Source: Microcaldota archaeon (GTDB taxonomy: Archaea > Micrarchaeota > Micrarchaeia > Micrarchaeales > Micrarchaeaceae). Taken from it: a stretch of 64,000 nt of DNA. A model generated the notes under the pieces. The model ran no database searches. It was not told the origin of the DNA and saw nothing but the letters and a program-made list of their open reading frames with translations. The stretch covers positions 16,718 to 80,717 of the forward strand of contig JAKAWS010000002.1 in assembly GCA_021816885.1 (NCBI GenBank), given 5' to 3'. Below are positions 52,285 through 61,344 of the stretch, piece by piece. Each line of letters opens with the position of its first letter. Within the stretch, counting starts at the first letter, position 1. A program made the translations under genes and the position numbers.

Positions 52285-52776
52285 TCACTTCGCAAACCTG
52301 ACGTAAATCCTGCGGTACTGCAATAATACCGATGCAAACAAGACTGCAATTATTATCAGATATATGTATAGAAACGGTGAAGTAGTTTTGCTCTGAATAC
52401 TTGAACCTATGTTGATTGTCAAAGCCAAGCTTTCGAGCCCCAGAAAAGCAATTACCAATGCATGTACGGTGAATATCATGCTGAATGCGATGCTTTTGTT
52501 GTTTGACCCTTTTTTCTCTTCAATATGGTAAAACAGCGATGGAAGATTCATAAGATACGGATATTTTTCAAATAACGTGTATCTATATCTGATTATCAAG
52601 AGGAGCAATGCCAGGACGCAGGTAAATATGAAGGGAGGTATGAACAGAGGACTCTTACCTGTAGTTCCATAATAATAAGTCCCCACAATCCAAGCGGAAA
52701 GGACAAACAGAAACCCGATAACAATAAGTATCTTGGCTGACGCTTCCAATCCATATCTCTTAAGTGTCCTGTCCAT
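52285..52776 (-). CDS. Four-helix membrane protein
   Basis: The 163-residue protein has four hydrophobic segments (near residues 14-36, 44-62, 95-120 and 133-152) and a basic C-terminus (QYRRIYVRFAK). No family is recognised. The start at 52776 is a normal ATG; the gene is divergent from carA. Confidence 0.6.
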   Translation of the reverse strand: MDRTLKRYGLEASAKILIVIGFLFVLSAWIVGTYYYGTTGKSPLFIPPFIFTCVLALLLLIIRYRYTLFEKYPYLMNLPSLFYHIEEKKGSNNKSIAFSMIFTVHALVIAFLGLESLALTINIGSSIQSKTTSPFLYIYLIIIAVLFASVLLQYRRIYVRFAK

Positions 52777-52894
52777 AAATTAGTTATCTGATCTCAATAT
52801 TTAAATTTATGGTCGGATTTTATGAGCAAAGCCCCCCTGACAGTGCTTTAAATACCTTAACACTAAAATAGACTGCAAGCCTCGTTGTGAATAA

Positions 52895-54013
52895 ATGGCT
52901 TCAGGAAAATCCCACTTATGCACCAGAGACGGCTTCATAGTAGGGGGTTTTCGTTTTGGGGCACATAAAAAAGCAATCGGCGAACTTGTTTTTACAACCT
53001 CTATGACAGGTTATCCGGAAAGTCTTACAGATCCTTCCTACAAAGGACAGATTCTGGTTTTTACGCATCCGCTTGTAGGCAATTATGGCGTGCCCAGAAA
53101 GAAATTAATCAGCGGCACAAATCTGCCAAGCAATTTCGAATCAGAGCATATACAGGCCGAAGGCGTGATAGTATCTGAGTATACTTCCGGAACAAAATGG
53201 GATTCTGAAAGCACGTTCGATTCGTGGCTAAAACGGGAATCAATACCTGGCATATATGGCATCGATACCCGCGCATTAACTATAAGGCTGAGGGACAACG
53301 GCACCTCAATTGGCGTCATATCCGACAATAGCAAAGACGCCAAAGATCTGGACACATACGATTACGAATCCATAAACTTTGTGAAAATGGTGTCGCCCAA
53401 AAAACCAGTATACTGCAAAGTTTCCGGAAGGAAACAAAAAGGCACTATAGTGGTTATGGACTTCGGCGCAAAGAATGGATTCATAAATGATTTGCTAAGC
53501 TTGGGATATGACATTATAAGGGCTCCATGGGACTCACCGGCGCAAGAGATACTGGATTTCGGACCTTCAGGCATAGTTTACGGGAACGGGCCGGGAAATC
53601 CCAATCTCTTGGGCGAAGCAATATCCAACATAAGGGAGCTGCTCGATACCGGAATACCGAGCATGGGGATATGCCTGGGGCACCAGCTTGCAGCGATAGC
53701 CCTTGGCGGAAAGATAAAAAAGATGAAGTTCGGCCACAGGGCCGTGAATAAAGGCATTGTAAACCGCATGGACAACAAAGCATACATAACAACGCACAAC
53801 CATGGCTATGCCCTGTCAAAAAGAAATATTCCTGCAAGCGCAAAAGTGCTGTTCGAAAGCATAGATGACAATGTTGTTGAAGGTCTGGCAGACAGAAAGC
53901 ACAACCTGATAACCACGCAGTTCCATCCGGAGGCCAGGCCAGGGGCATGGGACACGCGATTTATCTTCAATATGTTTTATAGGATGATGCAAAATGGCAA
54001 GAGAAAGGCTTGA
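52895..54013 (+). CDS. carA: Carbamoyl-phosphate synthase small subunit
   Basis: The 372-residue glutaminase subunit hydrolyses glutamine and passes ammonia to CarB. The class I amidotransferase domain has the catalytic cysteine near residue 259 in SMGICLGHQLAAIALGG and the His-Glu pair in TQFHPEARPG. It starts ATGGCTTCAGGAAAATCC; a TATA-like CTTTAAATACC lies about 45 bases upstream. Its 3' end overlaps carB by 20 bases. Confidence 0.95.
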   Translation: MASGKSHLCTRDGFIVGGFRFGAHKKAIGELVFTTSMTGYPESLTDPSYKGQILVFTHPLVGNYGVPRKKLISGTNLPSNFESEHIQAEGVIVSEYTSGTKWDSESTFDSWLKRESIPGIYGIDTRALTIRLRDNGTSIGVISDNSKDAKDLDTYDYESINFVKMVSPKKPVYCKVSGRKQKGTIVVMDFGAKNGFINDLLSLGYDIIRAPWDSPAQEILDFGPSGIVYGNGPGNPNLLGEAISNIRELLDTGIPSMGICLGHQLAAIALGGKIKKMKFGHRAVNKGIVNRMDNKAYITTHNHGYALSKRNIPASAKVLFESIDDNVVEGLADRKHNLITTQFHPEARPGAWDTRFIFNMFYRMMQNGKRKA

Positions 54014-57000
54014 TTTGTGGAAAGGCAGCAAGGTTCTGCTGATAGGCTCCGGCCCTATAAAGATAGGCGAGGCTGCTGAGTTCGATTACAGCGGCAGCCA
54101 GGCGCTCAAAGCGCTTCGTGAGGAAGGCATAGAGACGGTAATCGTCAATTCGAATGTGGCTACGGTGCAAACAAGCTACATCTCGGCGGAGCACGTTTAC
54201 TTACTCCCGGTAAAGCGGCGTTTCATAGAGAAAGTGATAGAAAAAGAAAAACCCAAAGGCATAATGATAGGTTTTGGGGGGCAGAGCGCCCTTAATGCAG
54301 GGATAGACCTGAACGATGCGGGAGTTTTGGGCAAGCACGGCGTAAAGGTCCTCGGAACCAAACTCGGCGGCATAAGGGCCGCGCTCGGCAGGTCTGATTT
54401 CAAAAAGCTGATGGAAAGCAAGAGCATAAGGACGGCGCCAAGCCGGGCCGCAAAGACGGAGAAAGACACTCTGGCAGCGGCAAGGGAACTTGGCTACCCT
54501 GTGATGCTAAGGGTAAGCTTCAATCTTGCTGGAAGGGGCTCGTTCATAGCAAAGAGCGAAGCCGCATTGAAGAAAGGCATAAAGAGGTCTTTCGCGCAAA
54601 GCAGGACCAGCGAAGTGCTTATAGAGAAATACCTAGGCGGATGGAAGGAGATAGAATACGAAGTCGTAAGGGATATGTACGGCAACGCTGCGGTAGTGGC
54701 GTGCATAGAAAATCTCGACCCGATGGGCGTACATACCGGAGAATCAACCGTTGTAACGCCAGCACAGACTCTGGACAATGAGGACTACAATGCGATGCGC
54801 GCCATTTCGATAAAGGTGGCCGAAGCGATAGGGCTTGTAGGAGAATGCAATGTCCAGTTCGCCCTAAACCCCAAAAGCAGGGAGTTCTACGTGATCGAGA
54901 CGAATCCGAGGATGTCCCGTTCGAGCGCCCTTGCGAGCAAGGCAACTGGCTATCCGCTTGCATATGTGAGCGCTAAGCTAAGCCTGGGATACAAGCTCTA
55001 CGATATCCGCAATGAGGTATCAAAAGTCACGAGCGCGTTCTTCGAGCCGAGCCTTGATTACATAACAATAAAGATACCGCGGTGGGACCTGACAAAGTTC
55101 GAGAGCGCAAGCTCGAGCCTGGGCACGGAGATGAAGAGTATCGGAGAAGTGATGGCGATAGGCAGGTCTTTTGAGGAGGCAATGCAGAAAGCGGTGCGTA
55201 TGCTCGACATAGGCGAGCCGGGCTTGGTCGGCGGAAGGATATACAATTCTGGCTTAAGCCGAACAGAGATAGAATCAATACTCAGATCAAGGAAACCATA
55301 CTGGTTCCTGTATGCGGCAAAAGCATTTGCGCTCGGCATAAAACCTGAGGAAGTGCACAGGCTCACCGGTGTCGACCTGTTTTTCCTAAACAAGATAAAC
55401 AACCTAGTAACAATTTACGAAAAGGCAAAGAATCTGAAGGGCAGTGCAAACCCGAAGAAAGGCACGGAAGAGGAAGAGCAGCTAAACAGGATGGGATTTT
55501 GCGGGCAGCAAATCGGCTCCCATCAGGATATTTTCGTCAAAAGCATAGACACTCTTGCTGGAGAATGCCCTGCCAGAGTAAACTACCTGTACACTACGCG
55601 CGCCGCTTCAGAAGATGACATCAGCTTCAAAGAAAAACCAAAAAACGGGAAGGCGCTGGTTCTTGGCGCGGGCGTATTCAGGATCGGAGTATCGGTAGAA
55701 TTTGATTGGAGCGCGGTGAGCTTTGCGAGGGCGCTGAAGAAAAGCTTTTCCGAAGTGTCGATACTAAACTGCAATCCGGAGACCGTGTCTACGGACTGGG
55801 ATACCGCAGATAAGCTGTATTTTGATGAGATAAGCGCAGAGACAATAAAATCGATAGACAGGAAAGAGCATTTCGACGGCGTCGCAGTATTTACCGGAGG
55901 GCAGATAGGCAACAACATAGCAGAGAAGTTGTCAGGATACGGCATGAAGTTCATAGGTACGGGATCATCAAGCATTGGGAGGTCGGAAGACAGGAACAAG
56001 TTCTCATCGATAGTGGAAAAGCTAAACCTTGCGCAGCCTGAGTGGCGCGCAGCGACCGGCAAACATGCAATTGAAAGGTTCATAGACGAGGTCGGATTTC
56101 CGATACTTGTGCGACCGAGCTATATACTTAGCGGCTCGTCCTTCAAGCTGTTGTACAGTCAGGCAGACCTTCAAAGATACATGGCAACAATAGGCAAGCA
56201 GGTTCACAGAAGCCCGTTGGTCCTGACGAAGTTCTACTCAGATTCGATAGAAGCGGAGATGGATTGCGTGACTGATTCCAAGTCAGTGCTAGGGATAAGC
56301 ATGCAGCACATAGAGGAAGCCGGAGTGCACAGCGGCGATGCCACAATAGCAGCACCTTTCAGCAATAGCAACAGCGCATACGAAGAGATGAAAAGGATGG
56401 CGTTGCTCTTTTCGTCGGAATTAGAGATGAAAGGACCGTTCAATATACAGTTCCTGATAAACAGGGGCAAGGTGTACATAATAGAGCTCAATTCAAGGGC
56501 GAGCAGGTCCATGCCCTTCAGTTCAAAATCAGTGGGCATAAACCTGATGGATTACGCGCACAAGGCGATATTCGAGGGGTTGGGCATGGATGGAGAGTTC
56601 CACGAGCCCAAACACAAGAGTTGCATAGTGAAGAGCCCGCAATTTTCCTGGCTGCAGCTCAAGGATTCCTATCCGGTATTAGGGCCGGAGATGAGGAGCA
56701 CGGGGGAAGCGGCGGCCTTCGGCAAGACTATGGATGAGGCCCTCTTGACGAGCTGGCTCGGCGTAAACCCAAACCACATACCTGGCGGATCGGCGATAAT
56801 ATACGGGAAATCCGGCACGCAGCACCTCGGCAAGGCGGCAGCGGTTTTAAAAGGTCTTATTGATGTGTTTACGGTAGAGGATTATCCTATAGCTAATGCG
56901 CAGCCCATAAGCAGCGCGGATGCGCTGAACATGATAGAGAAGGGCAAGGTCGGAATAGTGATGACTGATAACGACCTAAAGAAGAAAGACTTTGGCATAA

Positions 57001-57125
57001 GGAGGCAAGCGGTCGACTTCAACATACCTTTGGTCTTGAACGGAAGGCTTGCATCGCAATTATCGGACGCATTCGTTAAATCTACAGACTTTAACGATGT
57101 GAAGGAGATGAAAGAATATTACTAA
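53994..57125 (+). CDS. carB: Carbamoyl-phosphate synthase large subunit
   Basis: The 1043-residue subunit makes carbamoyl phosphate for pyrimidines and arginine. Two homologous ATP-grasp halves are visible: GSGPIKIGEAAEFDYSGSQA near residues 18-37 and again GAGVFRIGVSVEFDWSAVSF near residue 560; ECNVQFALNPKSREFYVIET and NPRMSRSSALASKATGYP mark the first half, NIQFLINRGKVYIIELNSRA the second. The C-terminal MGS-like domain (about 930-1043) is present. Slightly shorter than the usual 1070. No other pyrimidine genes are in the window. Confidence 0.96.
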   Translation: MARERLDLWKGSKVLLIGSGPIKIGEAAEFDYSGSQALKALREEGIETVIVNSNVATVQTSYISAEHVYLLPVKRRFIEKVIEKEKPKGIMIGFGGQSALNAGIDLNDAGVLGKHGVKVLGTKLGGIRAALGRSDFKKLMESKSIRTAPSRAAKTEKDTLAAARELGYPVMLRVSFNLAGRGSFIAKSEAALKKGIKRSFAQSRTSEVLIEKYLGGWKEIEYEVVRDMYGNAAVVACIENLDPMGVHTGESTVVTPAQTLDNEDYNAMRAISIKVAEAIGLVGECNVQFALNPKSREFYVIETNPRMSRSSALASKATGYPLAYVSAKLSLGYKLYDIRNEVSKVTSAFFEPSLDYITIKIPRWDLTKFESASSSLGTEMKSIGEVMAIGRSFEEAMQKAVRMLDIGEPGLVGGRIYNSGLSRTEIESILRSRKPYWFLYAAKAFALGIKPEEVHRLTGVDLFFLNKINNLVTIYEKAKNLKGSANPKKGTEEEEQLNRMGFCGQQIGSHQDIFVKSIDTLAGECPARVNYLYTTRAASEDDISFKEKPKNGKALVLGAGVFRIGVSVEFDWSAVSFARALKKSFSEVSILNCNPETVSTDWDTADKLYFDEISAETIKSIDRKEHFDGVAVFTGGQIGNNIAEKLSGYGMKFIGTGSSSIGRSEDRNKFSSIVEKLNLAQPEWRAATGKHAIERFIDEVGFPILVRPSYILSGSSFKLLYSQADLQRYMATIGKQVHRSPLVLTKFYSDSIEAEMDCVTDSKSVLGISMQHIEEAGVHSGDATIAAPFSNSNSAYEEMKRMALLFSSELEMKGPFNIQFLINRGKVYIIELNSRASRSMPFSSKSVGINLMDYAHKAIFEGLGMDGEFHEPKHKSCIVKSPQFSWLQLKDSYPVLGPEMRSTGEAAAFGKTMDEALLTSWLGVNPNHIPGGSAIIYGKSGTQHLGKAAAVLKGLIDVFTVEDYPIANAQPISSADALNMIEKGKVGIVMTDNDLKKKDFGIRRQAVDFNIPLVLNGRLASQLSDAFVKSTDFNDVKEMKEYY

Positions 57126-57208
57126 GCCAGCAAAGAAACAGCTCTTCTCCGGGAAACCAGCTAAAGCGCTCGCCGCTCCGGTTTCAAGATAGCACACCTG
57201 TCCTACGC

Positions 57209-57793
57209 TTACGGGAACCATTTGCTGAATGAGCCGATGTGCTCATAGAACGCGGTATACGCCAGAAACAGTGCAGCGATCGCAGTCAGGACCAGCAGCG
57301 CAGTCAGCAGGTAGTAAGCGTACTTGCCGCTTCCTTTCGGGCTTAGGTAAGCGGTTATCGGCGATATTATTCCCGAAAGCCCGGCAAACAGATAGAGGCT
57401 GAAAGAGGGCAGAAAATGGATTCCCGGTTCCAGAGTGTAGCCTACAATCGCCCCGGCCCCGACAAGGATGTATACACCAAGGAGGAATCCAGGCATAGCA
57501 AGGCTCTTCAAGCTGATATTCTTCCTAAGCATGTATGCGCCTGCAATCATCAGCAGGCCGAGGAAGAGCAGCGGATCTCCAAAGAGCATGTTATAGCCGC
57601 CGGGCAGCGGCCATGTAAATGACATCGTGAACCCGCCGATGGCGTTGAACACACCGAGCGCAAATATAGGCACAGCCAGCTCCTGCTTGCCCTTTGCTGT
57701 TTTCCCAAGGCTCCAGATATACCATGCCAGGTAGGCCGCGCTCGCGCCGAGCGAGAGCAGCATCACTGACAAGTAGTCTACAAACAAGGCCAT
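57209..57793 (-). CDS. DUF981 family membrane protein
   Basis: The 194-residue protein has six predicted membrane helices and the segments FNAIGGFTMSFTWPLPGGYN and MLFGDPLLFLGLLM, which match archaeal DUF981 proteins. Function unknown. It is convergent with carB. Confidence 0.8.
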   Translation of the reverse strand: MALFVDYLSVMLLSLGASAAYLAWYIWSLGKTAKGKQELAVPIFALGVFNAIGGFTMSFTWPLPGGYNMLFGDPLLFLGLLMIAGAYMLRKNISLKSLAMPGFLLGVYILVGAGAIVGYTLEPGIHFLPSFSLYLFAGLSGIISPITAYLSPKGSGKYAYYLLTALLVLTAIAALFLAYTAFYEHIGSFSKWFP

Positions 57794-57841
57794 TTTATCA
57801 TATATATTTTATCTAATAGCCTTAAAGGGCTTTTTATTTGG

Positions 57842-57936
57842 TAATGCAAGAGAACCGCGACTTTCGAGTCGTGGATAAGTTGCATAGGATTATATTGTGG
57901 CAAAGTATAAAAACATACAATTCTATACCACAATAT
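57842..57936 (+). promoter_or_regulatory. ileS leader promoter, second copy of the pepQ upstream region
   Basis: The stretch repeats, with changes, the region at about 275-360 before pepQ: both have GCAAG...AACC, a hairpin, TCGTGGAT, TTGCA and TTGTGGCAA-GTATAAAAA-ATA-AATTC. Here the hairpin CCGCGACT-TTCG-AGTCGTGG (57855-57874) is perfect. The TATA box GTATAAAAA lies inside inverted repeat arms ATATTGTGG (57892-57900) and CCACAATAT (57928-57936), which could be an operator. The hairpin also recalls ends of IS200/IS605 elements, but there is no tnpA or tnpB. Confidence 0.55.
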
Positions 57937-58075
57937 GGATTCTCTCAAGGCTTACGGATTCAGAATCTATTCTGATGTTGCGGGACAGGCGGAGACTGGT
58001 GAAAGGCTGATTCTAGTACAACGGCTCGAAGAGCCAGATAAAATACATCTTTTGCAGGGCGCAGTGATTGCATGA
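57935..58075 (+). pseudogene. pepQ fragment kept open as a 46-residue leader ORF of ileS
   Basis: An ATG at 57935 opens 46 residues that include ERLILVQRLEEPDKIHLLQG, similar to RAVLLVSRLEEETARLQAGN of the PepQ protein at about residues 70-89; the bases before it also match, with a deletion. The stop TGA overlaps the ileS start (ATGA), so translation of the fragment would feed into ileS. Either this is a chance remnant or a recruited leader. The homology was read by eye. Confidence 0.55.
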
Positions 58076-61000
58076 ACGAAGAGGAAGCCCACACCGTTCA
58101 CGAACGGGAAGATGTCACCCTAAATAAAAGAGAAGAGGAAGTTCTGAGGTACTGGGAGGAACACGACGTGTTATCAAAGGTCAGAGCGAAGAACAAAGGG
58201 AAAAAGAAATTCTATTTTCTAGACGGACCGCCTTATGTAACCGGAGACCTTCACCCCGGACAGATGTGGGTCAAGACGATCAAAGACATAACATTAAGGT
58301 ACAGGAGATATAGGGGGTACGATGTAAGAGACAGGGCAGGCTATGATGTTCATGGCCTTCCGATCGAAAACAAGGTTGAAAAGCTGCTCAATATAAGCGC
58401 CAAAAAAGAGATCGAAACAAAGATCGGAATAGAGAATTTTGTGAAGGAGTGCAGAAAGTATGTTGATTCATACATAGGAAGGATGGACAAGGACTACGCA
58501 AGGTATGGAATATCATTAGACTTCTCAAATCCATATTTAGCAGAAAGAAACGAATTTATAGAAGCATCATGGAGCATGTTCAAATTGATTTCTGACAGAG
58601 GCTATCTTTACAAGGGGACTAAGACAACGGCATTCTGCATCCATTGCGGGACATCCCTTGCGCAAGGGAGCGCAGAGGTTGTTTACAAAGAAACAGAGGA
58701 TCCGTCGATTTATGTTGCATTCAAGGTCAACAATCCAGAAAAGTCAAAAGCGCAGCTCGGCCCAAACACTTCTCTTGTGATATGGACAACAACACCATGG
58801 ACACTTCCTGCAAATGTTGCGGTCGCAGTGAATCCGGGAGAGCTTTATGTTTTAGTTGCAGTGCATGAGGCCGATTACATAGTCGCAAAGCAAAGGCTTG
58901 ATTCATTTGCAGATCAGATAAACCAAAGCCTCAGTGTAAAAGCCGAGTTCTACGGGAGAGAACTTGAGGGGTTGTCTTACATAAACCCGCTTGAAACAAA
59001 AGTCGAGAAACAAAAGGAAATGAGAAAATTCCACAAGATCATCTTATCGGAAGAGCTTGTTACGATGGCAGAAGGAACTGGATTAGTCCACATTGCGCCC
59101 GGACACGGACTTGAAGACTACCTGGTCGGGATGAAGAACAAACTGCCAATATTCTCCCCAGTTGAACAGACGGGGGTATATGGTCGGGAAGCTGGCGCGT
59201 ATGCCGGAATCTCAGTCCCTTTTGACGCTAACAAAACAGTCCTTGAAGATCTTGAAGCAATGAAGGCCATACTTGCAAAAGGGAAGATAACCCACAGCTA
59301 TCCGCATTGCTGGAGATGCGCAAACAAACTGATATATCTTGCAACAGGGCAATGGTTCTTCAACATACAAAAAATAAAGAGGAAATTACTTAGCGAGAAC
59401 GAGAAGGCCATCTGGCACCCTATCGAAGGAAAAAAATGGCAAGCAAGCGTAATAGAATCATCTCCTGATTGGTGTATATCGAGGCAAAGATACTGGGGCA
59501 TACCTCTTCCAATCTGGCTCTGCAAAAGTTGCGGTAACTTTAGCGTACTGCAATCTATAGAAGAGCTGAAGGAAAGAAGCACAGAAAGGATAGAGAGCCT
59601 GCACGATCTGCATAGACCATACATCGACAGGGTAAAAATAAAGTGCGACAAATGCGATTCTACCATGGATAGGGTTACAGATGTTGCCGATGTCTGGTTT
59701 GACGCGAGCACAGCGTTTAGGACAAGCATGACGGGAGAGGAATTTGCGAGGTTCTTCCCTGTAGACTACATTATAGAGGGAAGAGACCAGCTAAGGGGAT
59801 GGTTTTCTGGTTTGCTTAAGCTAGGGGTACTGGCTTACGGCAAAAAACCATTCAAGAACATAGCTGTCGATGGAATGCTTCTTGACGAGAAAGGAAGGGA
59901 GATGCATAAGAGCCTTGGTAATTATATTCCTTTAGAAGAACTCACAAAGCAGTTCGGAGCAGACACATTCAGATTATGGTGCGCCGACCATACATCATGG
60001 CTTGATCTGGGATTGAATAATGCGGAGATAAGGGACGCCAGGAAAACAATAATAATACTCCATAACGTTTCCAACCTTCTTTCCGAGTACCAAGAATTAA
60101 TAGGATACAAGCTCAAGCTGAAAAACAAGATAAACACGGAAAGGCTCGGCAACGAAGAGGCCTGGATAGTATCAAAGCTTGAATCATTAACAGAGTTAGT
60201 TACAACATCCCTTGAAGGCTATGAGGCGTTTATAGCAGCAAATGCCCTGAAGAGGTTCATAATCGAAGACTTCAGTAGATTCTACCTAAAAATCGCAAAG
60301 AAGAACGTGCTATACGGAAACAGGAAAAGAGCGAAGGCGACAATAGATGTGATAAACTATGTGCTTTACAAATCACTAGTTATGATTTCTCCGATAACCC
60401 CGTTTGTATCCGAGAGCGTTTACACCGAAATGTACAAAAGAGAGGAGAGCATATTCCTTGAAAGTTGGCCAAAAGCAAACAAGAAGGCGATAAACACCGC
60501 GCTAGAAAACGAAATGGAAATAGCAAAGGACGCAATAACCGCATTGCTAAACAGCAGAGAAAAAGCCGGGATAAGTTTGAGATCGCCAATAGCAAACGCT
60601 TACCTTGAAGTTAAAGATGATATCGCATACAACTCTTTGTTGAAATTATCAGGAATGATTTCAGAATATGTTAATGCAAAAGAGACAAAAATAAAAAAAG
60701 TCGCGGGATTGGAAGTGGATGTTAAACCACTTTTCGCAAAGCTCGGACCAGCATTCAAAGAAAAGGCAGGGGCAGTAGCAGAGGCATTAAAAGAATCTGA
60801 CGCTTCGATACTGAAAAACGCAATCGAGAAGAACGGAAAATACGGATTGCACACAACGCTAGGAACAGTCGAGATAACCGCTGAGCATTTCACGGTAGTC
60901 GGAAGAGTAGGGCAAGGAGATGAGGCGCTATTCAAGTCCGGAAAAGCATACATTGACAAAGAGATATCAAAGGAGTTGAAGGAAGAGGCATTTGTAAGAG

Positions 61001-61236
61001 AATTCGAAAGAGGCGTCCAGATGGTAAGAAAGGAACTCGGGCTGAAGAAGAGCGAGAAAATTTCGCTCGGATATGAAGCGGCAGGAGACATGCTCGTAAT
61101 AATCAGAACTAATTCAAAAAAGATAGCGAAAGATCTCCATGCAGCGAAACTCCTGTCCGGGCTGGGAGAAGGAACAACAAAAACAATCAAGATAGAAGGA
61201 GAAATAGTGAAAGTATCTGTGCAAAAGGCCGATTAA
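58072..61236 (+). CDS. ileS: Isoleucyl-tRNA synthetase
   Basis: The 1054-residue class I synthetase charges tRNA-Ile. The HIGH-type motif is DGPPYVTGDLHPGQMWVKTI near residues 50-69, where HPGQ replaces HIGH. The editing domain spans about 190-400, the Cys-containing CWRCANK segment is near 415, and the KMSKS-type motif is GREMHKSLGNY near 610-620. The anticodon-binding and C-terminal regions follow. Codons are richer in A than in carAB or the ATPase genes, which may mean separate origin. The start overlaps the leader ORF. Confidence 0.95.
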   Translation: MNEEEAHTVHEREDVTLNKREEEVLRYWEEHDVLSKVRAKNKGKKKFYFLDGPPYVTGDLHPGQMWVKTIKDITLRYRRYRGYDVRDRAGYDVHGLPIENKVEKLLNISAKKEIETKIGIENFVKECRKYVDSYIGRMDKDYARYGISLDFSNPYLAERNEFIEASWSMFKLISDRGYLYKGTKTTAFCIHCGTSLAQGSAEVVYKETEDPSIYVAFKVNNPEKSKAQLGPNTSLVIWTTTPWTLPANVAVAVNPGELYVLVAVHEADYIVAKQRLDSFADQINQSLSVKAEFYGRELEGLSYINPLETKVEKQKEMRKFHKIILSEELVTMAEGTGLVHIAPGHGLEDYLVGMKNKLPIFSPVEQTGVYGREAGAYAGISVPFDANKTVLEDLEAMKAILAKGKITHSYPHCWRCANKLIYLATGQWFFNIQKIKRKLLSENEKAIWHPIEGKKWQASVIESSPDWCISRQRYWGIPLPIWLCKSCGNFSVLQSIEELKERSTERIESLHDLHRPYIDRVKIKCDKCDSTMDRVTDVADVWFDASTAFRTSMTGEEFARFFPVDYIIEGRDQLRGWFSGLLKLGVLAYGKKPFKNIAVDGMLLDEKGREMHKSLGNYIPLEELTKQFGADTFRLWCADHTSWLDLGLNNAEIRDARKTIIILHNVSNLLSEYQELIGYKLKLKNKINTERLGNEEAWIVSKLESLTELVTTSLEGYEAFIAANALKRFIIEDFSRFYLKIAKKNVLYGNRKRAKATIDVINYVLYKSLVMISPITPFVSESVYTEMYKREESIFLESWPKANKKAINTALENEMEIAKDAITALLNSREKAGISLRSPIANAYLEVKDDIAYNSLLKLSGMISEYVNAKETKIKKVAGLEVDVKPLFAKLGPAFKEKAGAVAEALKESDASILKNAIEKNGKYGLHTTLGTVEITAEHFTVVGRVGQGDEALFKSGKAYIDKEISKELKEEAFVREFERGVQMVRKELGLKKSEKISLGYEAAGDMLVIIRTNSKKIAKDLHAAKLLSGLGEGTTKTIKIEGEIVKVSVQKAD

Positions 61237-61344
61237 GCTATCTGCCTGCGCAGTCGGGCAAGATCTATTTTGTCAAGAGCCAATTACGAAGCGTTTACTG
61301 CACTGGATTTGCTTGCTTTGAAGGAGTAACGATGTTATGGACAT

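Noticed and set aside
57935..58075. Attenuator-type leader peptide rich in Ile codons for ileS
   Set aside because: The 46-residue frame has only a few Ile codons with no run of them; its similarity to PepQ explains it better.
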